Positions 35,018 through 46,027 of a stretch of DNA of 64,000 nucleotides are shown piece after piece. Position 1 is the stretch's first letter; every line of letters begins with the position of its first letter. The notes under the pieces are model-generated. The model made no database searches and had not been told where the DNA came from. It saw nothing but the letters and a program-made list of their open reading frames with translations. The DNA comes from Aurifilum marmelostoma (lineage: Eukaryota > Ascomycota > Sordariomycetes > Diaporthales > Cryphonectriaceae): positions 124,001-188,000 of the forward strand of contig JAMXSV010000015.1 of assembly GCA_027559495.1 (NCBI GenBank), in the 5' to 3' direction. A program made the position numbers and the translations under genes.

Positions 35018-35439
35018 GATGGGATGTGGGTTTGTAGCTCCAGGTGGGATTGCCAGCCTGTTCTTGACCTGCATGGAGATCGTACGACGACAAGTCAGAA
35101 AGGGGGAAAATCAAGAAAAGAAAGGAGGAAGGACGAGATGATGTACTAAGACGAAGGCAAAGAAGACCCAGACTTGATGGTCGAATCGGCGAAAAAAGAT
35201 GAAAAACTCTTCACCATGAGCCTTGTCCGGATGGACGATCTTGGCTCCTTGATCGGTGGGGAGAAGGTAGGGAGCCCTTGGTAGAGAAAATTGAGGAGCC
35301 CCTGCGCTCTGCTGAGACGGCTTTCCCAGCGACCGAAGCTCTTGCTCCTCCGCACTGAGGGCGGAATATGCTCTGGGGGAAAAATGACACGATGCTGAGT
35401 CGCGGACGGCGAGCGACAACCCTTGTCGGAGCACTGATG

Positions 35440-35448
35440 ATCTGATAA
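35440..35448 (+). promoter_or_regulatory. SreA/Urbs1-type GATA site upstream of hapX (distal)
   Basis: A second exact ATCTGATAA, about 845 bp before the hapX ATG. It is followed at once by GATTATC, so an inverted GATA core lies next to it. Confidence 0.5.
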
Positions 35449-36899
35449 GATTATCCTGCGCATGGACTATACCAATCAAGGCTAGCGCTGTCCTGGTTTG
35501 CGCCATCATGTCCCACACCCTCCGTGGCAGTCCCGAGTCGATTGACAATCACAACCAGAGCTCGGCAAGGCATTGGACGAACAAGAGGAGCAAGAAGAAA
35601 AAAAAAAATTATCCCTCCGACTGGATGACCATTAAAGACCCATCTGATTCACATAAGACGCCGCCCCGAAACATCCCCTCCTTTGTCCTGAAGGTGTTGC
35701 ATTCGCTGAGGGGTCCAAGGATCATCATCGCGATCGCGAGGCATGGAACGGGGCCCTGCTAGTACTAAAAGCGTGGGAGCCATATCCTATGTGGTAAGCA
35801 CATTTCAGCCAGCAGTACACCGACTCCGGCCCACCAAGGTCGTTTCTGAACCACTTGAAGAGGGCCACACCACCCCGACTCTCTCACCCAGCTTGTTCCA
35901 TGTCTCATGAGCCCTTTGGCACACATCGTGACTGTTCAAAGGCATGCTCCGTACTAACGATCCCCACGCCTGACTAGCCGACAACGGAGGTGCTGCCCAC
36001 ACACACAACCTTTTGACTCCTCGAACCACTTTTCCAACCCCCATGGATGGTCCCCAGGATGGCGAAAGTGTTTGCAGATGAGGACCGCCGCCACTGATGG
36101 ATCGCAATGCAGTGCAGGCACTTGCTATGAATGCCGAGTATTGAGGATGATCTCTTGCAAGGTTCTCAAAGGCTGAGCTGGAGCCAAGGCTACACATGGC
36201 AGTCTTGTCATTCGGTCGTCCGAGGTTATCGGCTCGGCGCTTGCGGATAAGAGGAGTTTCCCTTGAATACAAAAGCAGATGACAGGATGATCCATGTGAG
36301 TGGGCTTTCAGAATCATATACATGGCCAACAGTGCCTATTTCAGCAACGGTCAAGATTGCTTTCATGCTATGGTACTTGCCCCAACAGCCACTTGAATGG
36401 TCAGTCATGAACATATGTGAGCTGTCGTGACTGGGCAGATGGACCGTGAGGGTTTGGGCTAGGGTCAGATGGGGTTTTTTCGATTGGGGGTTCACATGAG
36501 CTAACCCTGAGACCAGGATGACAGCTTAAGCTCCGGGCACCCATGCTTAGTGCAATACCGTACTGCCATAGTACAGCAAACGGTCAGTGACTGTCACCAA
36601 TCCCACTCGACGTTTGGTTCAGTCCCCGAAGCCAGCCGACTTTCCAAGACCGCATGCATGTTGAAGACGTGCTATTATACGAGTTACATGATCCTAGGTT
36701 TGCCTGATCTACTTTCTCAATCGATCGATTGCAAAGCCTCTGCCTCCTGCCTTCCCCTCGGGGGTAGCTGCAAGTAGACAACCGACTGGCATCAATTCGT
36801 CCAATACCCCCCGATAACGAGACACCAGCCTTCCAGGGTATCCATCTACCAAAAGCGAAAATCTCCCTCACTCACACATAACCCCCACGTGTACACGCA

Positions 36900-37872
36900 A
36901 TGTCTACCGGCCTGGGCATCAGCACCGGCGCCGGCTCCCGTCACCAGCCCGCCTTCCAGCTCCCCAGCAGCTCCTCCAGCTCCTCCTCGCCCTCGCCCCA
37001 CCACCCGCCCGACACAAATGACACCTCCTCGGACCCAGACGACCTCCAGAACGGCAACGAAGACGACGACGTGCCTCTCCCTTTTCCTACGGAGCTGTCC
37101 CGACGGGATTTCCTTGCGCCAGGCTTCAATGCCGCGAGCTACCTCTCCTCGCTCTTTCCCGGCGGCGACGAGACATCGCAGGGGCTAGGGCTGGGAACAC
37201 GGCACCAGACATTGGAGGACCTGCGGACAGAGCTGAGGGAGAGGAGTTCGGCGATCAGTGCGGAGCTGCTGGAGCTCGTTAACGCTAATTATACCTCATT
37301 CCTGAGCCTCGGGGACGAGCTGAAGGGCGGCGAGGAAAGGGTCGAGGACGTGCGGGTTGCGCTGCTGGGGTTCCGCAGGCAGGTTGAGGAGGTACAGGGG
37401 GCGGGTGAGGGGCCGAAAAGAGGATGTGCGGAGGGCAGGTGGGGAGCTGCGGGATGTCCGGGGGGAAGTCGAGCAGGGGAGGAGGATGTTGGAGCTGGAC
37501 GAGCGGCTCGAGGCCCTGCTCGGGAGACTGGAGGAGGAGGCATCCGAAGAGGACTCGGAAGACGATGACAGCAGTGATGACGACGAGGTGCAGTCCAGAA
37601 GCCGCCGCCCCGCGTCGCTGATGGACATGGCGAGGGAGCACAATGAGATCAATAGGCTTGCAGATGCCATCGGGAGGGATGTGCCATACGTCAAGAAGTT
37701 GGAAGAGAGGATCACACGGAGTAGAAATACGCTGCTCTTGGAAATCGGCACCTCGATGAAGGAGGCACGCAAGGGCGGCGAGAAGAAACGCGACACAGTG
37801 TTGAAGTTACTAGGGATTTATCGTTTGCTGGGGGCACATGCAGAAAGCGTCAAAATATTGAAGGAAAAGTAG
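36900..37872 (+). CDS. cog2: Conserved oligomeric Golgi complex subunit 2 (COG2), frameshifted as read
   Basis: The ATG at 36900 opens a Ser/Pro-rich head, then LPFPTELSRRDFLAPGFNAASYLSSL, the signature of the COG2 N-terminal domain, and a coiled coil. The frame is lost after EEVQG in a run of five G (37397-37401). Removing one G continues it through VRGRKEDVRRAGGELRDV, an acidic SEEDSEDDDSSDDDE linker and NEINRLADAIGRDVPYVKKLEERI, to the stop at 37872: 323 residues, within the range of short fungal COG2 proteins. COG2 is part of lobe A of the tethering complex for retrograde transport within the Golgi. Sequence conservation on both sides of the shift argues for a sequencing error rather than loss of a housekeeping gene. 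No GT/AG intron of workable length fits. Confidence 0.85.
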
Positions 37873-38064
37873 GAAGATACCCCATTCTGATTACAAAGAT
37901 ACGATCGATGCCATTGCCACGAGGCCATTCCGTGAAATATTCTTTTACAAGACCACAAAGTATATTCTCAATCCAGATACAGATAAGTAAGCGTCTTGAT
38001 GTGTGTGTATCTTGCTTGTTCTGGGTATGCCTCGAGGCGTCTAAAATCGGCCCTTGGCCGTTCC

Positions 38065-39065
38065 TCACATCGGCGACTGCAACATGGCAGGCGTGACCTC
38101 CTTCTCAACAGGATTAAAACCACCGTTCAGGCTGAAACCAGGGCCATGTGTTGTACTGAGCACAACCTCGTGGACCTCCTTGTTCACCTGCTCTCCTACC
38201 GTCGCACAGTCCTCCTTCACCTGTGTGACAAAAGCCTTTACATTGGCAGCCAACATATCCGGCGTGAAGCCCAGCTGTCCGATGGCGATCCTCACCACAC
38301 CTGCCTTCTCGCGGTAGTTGTCCTGGCCCGCCATCTCTCGCAGGAGGCCCAGAACATTGGTCGTGATCGTCTTCTGTCGTACGCTGGGCATCAGGCCCTT
38401 GGGTCCCAGGAGTCGTCCCAGGTTCGCCTTGGCGAGCTTGTCGGCGCTGGCCTGATCGCAGATCATGCTCGTAAACGTCATGCTGCCATTGCGGATGATC
38501 TCAAAAAGGCTCTCCTCGCCGACAGCCACGGCGCCAGCGTTGCGCGCCTGGATGGCGAGCGCCGAGTTCTCCTTGCAGATGACGCCGATGCGGCGGTCGG
38601 ACCGGACAGGGTGGGGGAGACGGATACGGCTCTTGATGACGGGGCCAGACTTGAGGGTTTTCAAGTTGACAGCGAGGTCATATTTCACGACTGTGGGGTT
38701 CTGGCCTACTTCGAAGGCGCGGGCATATCTGCGAACGGGAGGCGTCATGTCAGTCGGGGATTACGATCCGCGAGAGGGCAGAGCGACACCACAGGACCCT
38801 CGGAGGGGTATAGAGCATACCGTATAGCGTCACATAGCGAGAACTGTTGCATGTTGTCTAGCCTGTCCACTCTGTATGCTTTGAACTGCCGCCTCTTCCT
38901 CTTCTCCTTCTTGTTGCCGCTCTGTCGCCCGGAGGCATTTCGCGCCTGTTGTGCTATCGCTGCTGGTGCGAGGAAACGCGGTATGGGGGTCTGTATTAAT
39001 GGTCTGCAAGGTGTAGCCAGATTGAGCCTCGCCAGCGAGGCGAGACATTGGTTGGTGCTGGCCAT
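38065..39065 (-). CDS. mrpl1: Mitochondrial large-subunit ribosomal protein uL1m
   Basis: Two exons, 39065-38821 and 38728-38065, encode 302 residues; the intron has a GGTATGC donor, a CTGAC branch site and a TTCGCAG acceptor. The first 50 or so residues are basic and hydroxylated, as in a mitochondrial presequence, followed by a KKEKRKRRQFKAYRVDRL stretch. The L1 domain shows DAIRYARAFEVGQNPTV, GRLLGPKGLMPS (the conserved L1 loop) and FTPDMLAANVKAFV. uL1m binds 23S-like rRNA at the L1 stalk and helps release deacylated tRNA in mitoribosomes. It is divergent from glutamyl-tRNA synthetase, 397 bp away. The start at 39065 is the first ATG in frame. Confidence 0.92.
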
Positions 39066-39462
39066 GTTGAGAGAGCTAATGGTGGTGTGTGCTGGAGGCT
39101 TCTCGTGCAACGCGCTGCGGTCATGAAGCTCTTCAAATTTCTTGTCCCGTCCAGCGCTCGGGAGGGCGACCAGGGTTCGGGCTTATCGCGATAAGACATT
39201 TAGCAGGGGGTTTTCGAGATCCTGGGCCAACTTGAACAGTACTGTGGCACTACTGGCTGGGTGCAGTACATGGGTACTTACTCTGTAGTAGGGGTAAGTC
39301 ACTCCATAATTGACCCCTCCTCGCCTTGAAATTTCACCCCGCCAAAGATCTTGTCCAAGCTATTACTCCCTTCCGACGCTACGTCCCACGTTTGACTCAC
39401 GAGACATTGCTTGGACAATTTCCTCTTGTTCATTGTCTGCACAATTCACCGTCACAAACAAC
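39066..39462. promoter_or_regulatory. Shared divergent promoter of uL1m and glutamyl-tRNA synthetase
   Basis: Only 397 bp separate the two start codons. A perfect 14-bp palindrome lies at 39182-39195. No TATA box is obvious for either gene, as is usual for translation genes. Confidence 0.6.
39182..39195. promoter_or_regulatory. 14-bp palindrome CTTATCGCGATAAG
   Basis: The sequence equals its own reverse complement and holds two inverted GATA cores around CGCG. It sits 117 bp before the uL1m ATG and 268 bp before the synthetase ATG, a position and symmetry that suit a dimeric regulator. Confidence 0.45.
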
Positions 39463-41476
39463 ATGAAGGCAGACGATCTGAAGGCCCTTCCACCCGTCCT
39501 TGACAAGGACTTCAAGTCCATCGAGCCGCACCTGCTCGCTCTCGACAAGCATCTGATCCTCAGGACCTATCTTGATGGCTACCAGCTGGGCGACAACGAC
39601 AAGGCGATCTGGGTCGCCCTCAGGAGCAACCGAGCTGCTACCTCGTACATCTTGAAGGGCGCTCTGGGCAACCTGCAGCGGTGGTTTGCGTACGTCGAGG
39701 CAACCCACCCTGAGATCCAGGAGTCCATCAAGGCCGCCGAGGCTGAGAAGAAAAAGAAGGTCGCTGCTGCAAGCAAGGCCGGCGGGAACTACAGCCTGGC
39801 TCTGCAGGATGCCGACAAGGGGGTGGTCACTCGTTTCTTGCCTGAGCCTTCGTGAGTCTTGCCACGTCCTCGTCATCCCAATGGTCACATGTAGGGCATG
39901 CATGAAAAAGAGACGGTTACTAATCGGGTGTTGCGTTTGCAGAGGCTATCTACACATCGGACACGCCAAGGCTGCCCTGCTGAGTGACTACTTTGGTCAC
40001 GTAGCATACAAAGGAACCCTGCGTCTGCGTCTCGATGACACAAACCCTTCCAAGGAGAAGGGAGAATACCAAGATGCCATCATTGAGGATCTGGCCCTCA
40101 TGGGCATCACGCCCGACAAGCTGTCCTACACCTCCGACTACTTCGACTATCTCTACGACATGTGCAAGCGCCTCATCAACGAGGGCCATGCGTACGCCGA
40201 CGATACCGACCAGGAAACCATGAGGGATGAGCGCTGGAAGGGAATTGCTTCTAAGCACCGTGATATGCCAATCGCCGAGACGCTGCGTATCTTCGAGGAG
40301 ATGAGACAGGGCTCTGTGGAGGGCAAGAAGTTCTGTATTCGGGCCAAGGTCTCGTCCGACAACCCAAACAAGGCTATGAGGGACCCCGTCATCTACCGTT
40401 GCAACACGGACGACCCCCACCACAGGACCGGCACAACATGGAAGATGTACCCCATGTACGATTTCGCCTGCCCCGTCATCGACAGCCACGAGGGCGTCAC
40501 CCACGCTCTCCGCTCCACCGAGTATACGGACCGGAACCCCCAGTATCAATGGTTCATTGATACCCTGAAGCTTCCTCAGGTGCACATGTGGGACTTCGCT
40601 CGCATGAACTTCATCAAGACCTTCCTGTCTAAGCGGAAGCTCGCTAAACTCGTGGACACCGGCCGGGTCTGGGGCTGGGACGACCCCCGCATGCCCACCA
40701 TCCGGGGCGTGCGCCGACGAGGCATGACCGTCGAGGCACTGCGTGAGTTTATCATCAAGCAGGGGCCCAGCCGGAATGTCACCACCATGGACTGGACCAC
40801 ATTCTGGGCCAACAACAAGAAGGTCATCGACCCTGTAGCGCCCCGGTACACAGCTATCGCTGCCAAGGATGTCGTCAAGGTCAAGGTCACCGGCACTGAC
40901 ACTCCTGCCGAGCCGACATCGATCGACAAGCCCAAGCACCCCAAGAACAAGGACGTCGGCACCAAGAAGGTCGTGCTGTCAGACGAGCTCCTGATGGACC
41001 AGGCCGACCTGGCCCTGATGAAACCTGACGAGGAGATCACACTGATGACCTGGGGCAACGCCTTTGTGCGGTCCATCGGCGGCAGCGGACCCATCGAGAC
41101 CGCCACCGTTGAGCTCAATCTGGCCGGCGACGTGAAGAAGACGGAGAAGAAGGTGACATGGCTGTCGAGCAAGGGCGTGAAGCTTGTCCGCGCCGAGCTG
41201 TGGGATTTCGACTATCTCATCACCAAGGACAAGCTGGAGGAGGAGGACAACCTCGAGGACTTCCTGAACCCCAACACCTCCACCATGGAGGAGGCCTGGT
41301 GCGAGGAGGAGGTCGCAACCCTGAAGAAGGACGACATTATCCAGCTGGAGAGGAGGGGCTACTACCGTGTAGACAAGGGCATCCCCGACTGCAAGGAAGG
41401 CGAGGAGCACAAGGTGGTTCTGTTCTGCATCCCAACCGGAAAGACGGGCGAGAGCCGTGAACAGCAGAAAAAATAG
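39463..41476 (+). CDS. gus1: Glutamyl-tRNA synthetase, cytosolic
   Basis: Two exons, 39463-39851 and 39943-41476, give 640 residues. Residues 1-115 form a short GST-C-like N-terminal part, as in yeast Gus1, which docks on Arc1. The class I catalytic core begins at the exon junction with RFLPEPSGYLHIGHAKAA (HIGH motif about residue 134), continues with RLRLDDTNPSKEKGEY and ends with the KMSKS equivalent FLSKRKLAKL (about 358). The C-terminal beta-barrel anticodon domain follows (DELLMDQADLAL through WDFDYLITKDKL). It charges tRNA-Glu in the cytosol. The eukaryotic/archaeal-type (GlxRS) sequence sets it apart from the bacterial-type mitochondrial enzyme. ATG at 39463 follows a CACAAACAAC leader. 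Confidence 0.95.
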
Positions 41477-42303
41477 AACAAGGCTCGTAGCGAGGGACAT
41501 AGCGCAAGGTTTCGCGCGCTCTGAGAGCCATTCTTGCCGAGGTAGCTTATAGACACCATCACGTCACGAAATGGAGAAAAATTGGACAACAATTGTCGAT
41601 ATATGACAACAGAGCTATTCAGCCTGAAATAGCCCTGTCGATTCTGAGGATGTGTCCCCTATCTCTCTTTCGGTCAGTTCCCTCTTTTGAACCTGAGGTG
41701 GTCAGACATGACAAACCAGAACACACACATGCACACACACACAAGAGTGGTCGGTCATGTGCGAAGGGGCCATCGCTGACAAGGTGCGCGGCCCACCACG
41801 ATAGCGCCTCTCTCCGAAGAGAAGCAGTGGGTAGAGTGGACCTATCTTTTTTTGTTTTTCTTCTATCTTCACAGCCACTAGGCTTGATCGTCGGAACCCG
41901 CCGTCTTGGACGCTACGACAACATCATGCCTTGTCCAGTCAGACAAATATTGCGGTCGGAGGATTGCGCCTCTGATCGATAGAAGTGAAGGGGCAGAGCC
42001 ATCATACAAGTGAAGGGACAGGGCTCGTCATTGCGACATGTCAGTCACACGTTATCGTTTGTCGAAAAAGGGAAGGCCATTCACTGGGTCTGTGCCGCAA
42101 CCAAGTGAATTTGCCGGAGTGCCGGAATAGTATAAAGTCTTGGAACTCTTGAATAGAGGCCATTAGAGGTCTTCCTGCTGTAGTACCACTAGGTCTTTCT
42201 CCTCTCTACTCGGGCCGAAATCCAGAATAACCTCTTAAATCAGCGACGCCGACAACAAAGATCATTGTGTCATAACACCAACAACAGCACAGCGAGCTTC
42301 CCC
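41477..42303. other. Intergenic region upstream of a 2OG oxygenase gene
   Basis: It holds a CA-rich stretch near 41720-41745 and the TATA box at 42131-42137. No ORF was accepted. Confidence 0.5.
42131..42137 (+). promoter_or_regulatory. Probable TATA box of the 42304 oxygenase gene
   Basis: TATAAAG lies 167 bp before the ATG at 42304, in a plausible core-promoter position if the leader is about 130 nt. Confidence 0.4.
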
Positions 42304-43434
42304 ATGGATGCTGATACAGTACCCCTCCGCCTTGCCTCTGGCAACGGCCCAGTAACGAGACATATTCTCCGGACGCCTCCTCGGGACGCTACTGCGGAGG
42401 AAATCCCCATTATCGACATTTCGCCCGCTCTGTCCCCCTCATCGTCTTTTGAGGCCCGCCTCGCCGTAGCACAACAGATCCACGAGGCCGCCACAAATAC
42501 AGGCTTCTTCTACATCAGCAACCACGGCATCCCACCCGAGGTCACCGATTCTGCATATGAGGCCTGTCTCGACTTCTTCCGCCAGGACCTCGAGACAAAA
42601 CTCCAGGCCCATGCAAAGCAGTCTGTCTACTTCAACGGGTACAAGCCACCCCAGACACAGCGCATCAACCCGTTCGAGGGCCTCGATGTCCGCGAGACGT
42701 TCAGCTGGACATATGACCCGCGCCTGGACCCCTCGGTGGGCGATCTGGCCAGCATCCCAGAGCACATCCGCCAGTTTCTGAGAGTCGAGCCCGACGGTCC
42801 AACCGGCAGCGAGGATGACCGGTTTCCCTGGTCCGCCACCCGCAGCACCCCGCACTTCAAGCCAGCCATAGTCCAGTACTGGCGCTCGTGTCTGGGGCTC
42901 GCGAGGGCGCTGGTGCGGTCTTTTGCCCTGTCATTGAACCTAGACGAGGGCTACTTTGACCACAAATTCAGCCACCCGGATGCGGCACTGGCACTGAACT
43001 ACTACCCGCCGATCCCACCTTCGCCCACACCAGACGGTGGGGATGCAAACAAGGCCATGTCCATCGGCTCACACACGGATTTCCAGCTCTTCACCATCCT
43101 CTGGCAGGACACCGCCGGCGGGCTGCAGGTGCTCAATCGTCAGGGCCAGTGGATCAAGGCGAAGCCCATACCAGGAACATTTGTGGTGAACATTGCAGAC
43201 TACCTGCAGCGCATCACAAACGACAAGTACCAGAGCACGGTGCATAGGGCGGTGAACAATAGCGGGCGCGAGAGGGTGAGCATGCCTTTCTTCTTCGGGT
43301 TCAACCTGAACGAGAGCTGTGGTGTCCTGGACGGCTGTGTGGGCCCGGACGGCGTGAAGCGATACGAGGAGATTGGGTGTCTGGAGTGGGTGAGAAATAG
43401 AGTCAAGGCCATGCATGATACCAAGGGCGCATGA
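42304..43434 (+). CDS. 2-oxoglutarate/Fe(II)-dependent oxygenase (isopenicillin-N-synthase fold)
   Basis: A single exon of 376 residues from the first in-frame ATG. The DIOX_N part is clear (EIPIIDISPAL, NTGFFYISNHGIP). The jelly-roll core has the iron triad His257-x-Asp259 in GSHTDFQLFTIL and His314 in STVHRAVNN, with the 2-oxoglutarate-binding Arg in GRERVSMPFFFGF. The family hydroxylates, desaturates or ring-closes small molecules in the cytosol. Fungal relatives include gibberellin, flavonoid-like and alkaloid enzymes and many uncharacterised ones; the substrate cannot be read here. The next genes are an MFS carrier and a second oxygenase of the same family, suggesting a shared substrate. 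Confidence 0.9.
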   Translation: MDADTVPLRLASGNGPVTRHILRTPPRDATAEEIPIIDISPALSPSSSFEARLAVAQQIHEAATNTGFFYISNHGIPPEVTDSAYEACLDFFRQDLETKLQAHAKQSVYFNGYKPPQTQRINPFEGLDVRETFSWTYDPRLDPSVGDLASIPEHIRQFLRVEPDGPTGSEDDRFPWSATRSTPHFKPAIVQYWRSCLGLARALVRSFALSLNLDEGYFDHKFSHPDAALALNYYPPIPPSPTPDGGDANKAMSIGSHTDFQLFTILWQDTAGGLQVLNRQGQWIKAKPIPGTFVVNIADYLQRITNDKYQSTVHRAVNNSGRERVSMPFFFGFNLNESCGVLDGCVGPDGVKRYEEIGCLEWVRNRVKAMHDTKGA

Positions 43435-43837
43435 GTGGAGAAAGCGGAGGGGAAAGAGGTGAGGTGAAGTTCGTCGGAATACGGAACGACAGACAAACGC
43501 CTAAATTGATATGAATAATCATTAAAGTTGCCTCCTGTGTGTAACGTCCACCACCCGCCCGCAGCCAGCCAAGACCACATGAGCAAAGGTACATGTACAG
43601 TATGCATATGCATGCTGTGTGACAAGGGAGACTTTAGCCAGCCGATGCCCACCATGATCTGAAACAAAGTTGCTTTTTTTTATCTTTACCCAAGATATGT
43701 CCACTGCCGCATCCAGTAATTAATTGATTGTAAACAGCTATTCTATCTAATGCGCTCGAACTTCTCTTGACCATGTCAGTAATTATTGATTAATTACTTA
43801 GAAGTACTTTGGACCAATCCCGTTTTCTACATAATGT
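43435..43837. other. Convergent intergenic region
   Basis: The oxygenase (plus) and the MFS gene (minus) converge here. The sequence is A/T-rich with TAATTAATTG-type stretches near 43717-43800; nothing else was seen. Confidence 0.5.
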
Positions 43838-45480
43838 TCAATTCTTCTGGTCTACTTGCAAATCAATCGGCGACGCCGTCTCCCCTCCCACGCTCTCCTC
43901 ATCCGCCGCCTCGATCTCCATCACAGCCTTTCGCTGCTCCCGTAGCTCAAACAGCCTCACCACCACAACCCAAACACACATGCCACAGACAAACCCCAGG
44001 CTGGCCTTGAATCCCTTCCCAAACGCCGGCGCGTCCGTAGTCGGGTACAGAAATTGCTGAATCACCGTCGTGGTGGCCGCGCCGCACGAATTCATGATGG
44101 CTAGCACCAGCGCGCGGACCTGCGCGTCGCCTGACGTCAGGATATTGGCCCAGGCATAGTATATAGGCGACAGGGGCCCGTCGAGGCCGGCAAACATGTA
44201 CGAGACGATCTTGAGGCCGAGGGGCACATCCCAGACCACGAGGCAGACGGTGCCGAAGAGCATAATGGTCAGGTTAACGGCCACCGCGCGCATCCGGTAG
44301 CCGGTGGCGTCGACGTAGATGTTAAGCAGCAGGACGAGGAGGATGTTCCAGCCATTGATGGCGGTAGGGATATTGTTGACCTGGTAGACGGACCAGGTGT
44401 GGTCCGGGTCATACTTGAGCCAGAGCTGCATCACAGTGTTTGAGACCTTGCCGACGGTCGTGTTCCAAAACCTGAAGGACGTCAGTCAGCTACGGAATGA
44501 AGAGTCCCAGTGTCAGTGTGATGTAATTGGCTTACATCCAGAGAATCGTCAAGACATAAAGCTGCCATGACCTGACGGCCCGCAAGAACAAATCCCAGGT
44601 AAAGTTATTTGTCTCCTCCCGTCCGTCCTCCACCATGCGCTCCATGCAGCGACGCCTCTCCTCCTCGCTCAGGTAGAAGGCAGAAGTGCTGCTCGGAGTG
44701 TCCGGAAAGAATAAGAGTCCAAAGATGGCCACAATGATGGTGATGAGGCCGTCGATTATGAACACCCATCTCCATGCGGCAAGGCCATTCTTGCCATCCA
44801 GGCCCGCGAGCACGGCGCTTTGCAGGTATCCCGAGATCATGGAGCCGACATAGGCAGCACAGGCAAAGATGGCTGTACGCTTTCCCAGTTCTGTCTTCTT
44901 ATACCAGCTTCCGAGAACGTACTGGACTCCGACGAAGGTAGATGCTTCAAGAAAGCCAACGAAGAAGCGTATCGGGTATAACTAATGATCGAGAAGAGGA
45001 TCAGTCACTCGCTGACTTAAAAATCCAATCCATTATCAACAAACAAGTTCAAAATCCGAGATTTATTTGTACCTGGTTCACATCTTTCACCGCGTACGTT
45101 CCGATTGTCAGTCCAGCCCAGATGAGCTCCAGCCCAGGCAACAGCAGACGCGGCGGAACCCAGGTCAGGAGGATGTTGGCTGGAATGGGTCCTAGTATCT
45201 GGCCGACTGAGAAGCACGTAGCGGCCAAGTTATACTCTGTTCCATACATCTCGAGGTCCTCCTTCATTCCACTGACGTAGGCGTTGCTCAGGTTGGCCTG
45301 GTCGAGCCATTTCGTGAAGTAAGCCAGGCATGCATATGTGAGGATGAACAGGTCGATTTTAAAAAGAATCTTCTTCTCGCTAGGTGCGAGGCCCTTGGGG
45401 TGCCAAATGAAAAAATCAGGCCCGTCGTTGCCGTACGAAGACGCAAAGATCTGCTTTACGTAGTAACCCAGAGATGCCAT
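43838..45480 (-). CDS. MFS transporter, anion:cation symporter (Dal5/Fen2-like) family
   Basis: Three exons, 45480-45073, 44981-44536 and 44471-43838, give 495 residues. About 12 hydrophobic segments are visible. The N-terminus has the family start LFKIDLFILTYACLAYFTKWLDQANLSNAYVSGM; later come WRWVFIIDGLITIIVAIFG and YQVNNIPTAINGWNILL, typical of allantoate (Dal5), pantothenate (Fen2/Liz1) and related carboxylate carriers. It should import a small organic anion with protons at the plasma membrane. It is divergently transcribed from the oxygenase gene at 46028 and converges with that at 42304, so it may supply their substrate. Substrate assignment beyond the family would be a guess. Confidence 0.9.
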
Positions 45481-46027
45481 CGTTCTGGTTCTAATTCGGT
45501 GGATGACTATTGCTGTGGACAGCCGAGACGATTCTCTAGCTCTCTCTTTTTCTCTTCTGTAAACGCTTCTCTTCAATACATGAAGGCCATGGTGAGGCAG
45601 CACAAAGAATGCCTTTACATCCTTATCATGGCCATACCAATCGGGATTCCAAAGGACGAGCTGGTGCCCACACCTCCTTATACTTATCCATGTAGATAAC
45701 AAGCATATCAGTCCTGTTTCCGCCCAATACCTTGAGGTTCGGCAGTCGGTGCAAGCCGAGTATCACATACAAGTATCACGAGGTGTGATAACAAGCCGGA
45801 TACAGTCCCGGATATTCGCTATGGCGGGGCCGAGATCATCGTGCGGGGGAGACAGATCGGTAATCAACGTCTGTGAGGTTGCAACGTAGCATAATTAACG
45901 AGAACCATCTTATTCTCCACGTTCTCTTCTGGTTGCTAGTGTTTGGAAAAATTGTTTAGCTTTTGGTGATAGCAGAGGCACTTTCATCAATCTACGCTGT
46001 CTGTGGCTGGCAAAGCCGATAGCAAAA
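45481..46027. promoter_or_regulatory. Shared divergent promoter of the MFS and second oxygenase genes
   Basis: 547 bp separate the two ATGs. TATCAC occurs at 45761-45766 and 45774-45779, and its inverse GTGATA at 45785-45790. The repeated element lies in the middle of the interval and could serve both genes. Confidence 0.45.
45677..45682 (-). promoter_or_regulatory. Possible TATA box of the MFS gene
   Basis: The minus strand reads GTATAAGG about 200 bp before the ATG at 45480. It is a weak match, and an alternative is not evident. Confidence 0.3.

Larger units (their letters stand above)
34596..36899. other. Divergent promoter region between hapX and COG2
   Basis: It contains the hapX promoter with two ATCTGATAA sites and CCAAT boxes in the gene's orientation (ATTGG on the plus strand at 34799-34803, 34920-34924 and 34989-34993), plus a 12-bp palindrome TCGCGATCGCGA at 35728-35739. 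ORFs in 35100-36500 lack domains and were not accepted. The last few hundred bases should be the COG2 promoter. Confidence 0.5.

Noticed and set aside
35805..36329. 174-codon minus-strand ORF upstream of hapX
   Set aside because: No family signal; composition is like the neighbouring non-coding DNA.
39950..40939. 329-codon ORF antisense to glutamyl-tRNA synthetase
   Set aside because: Lies wholly inside a well-supported catalytic gene; it is a codon-bias shadow.
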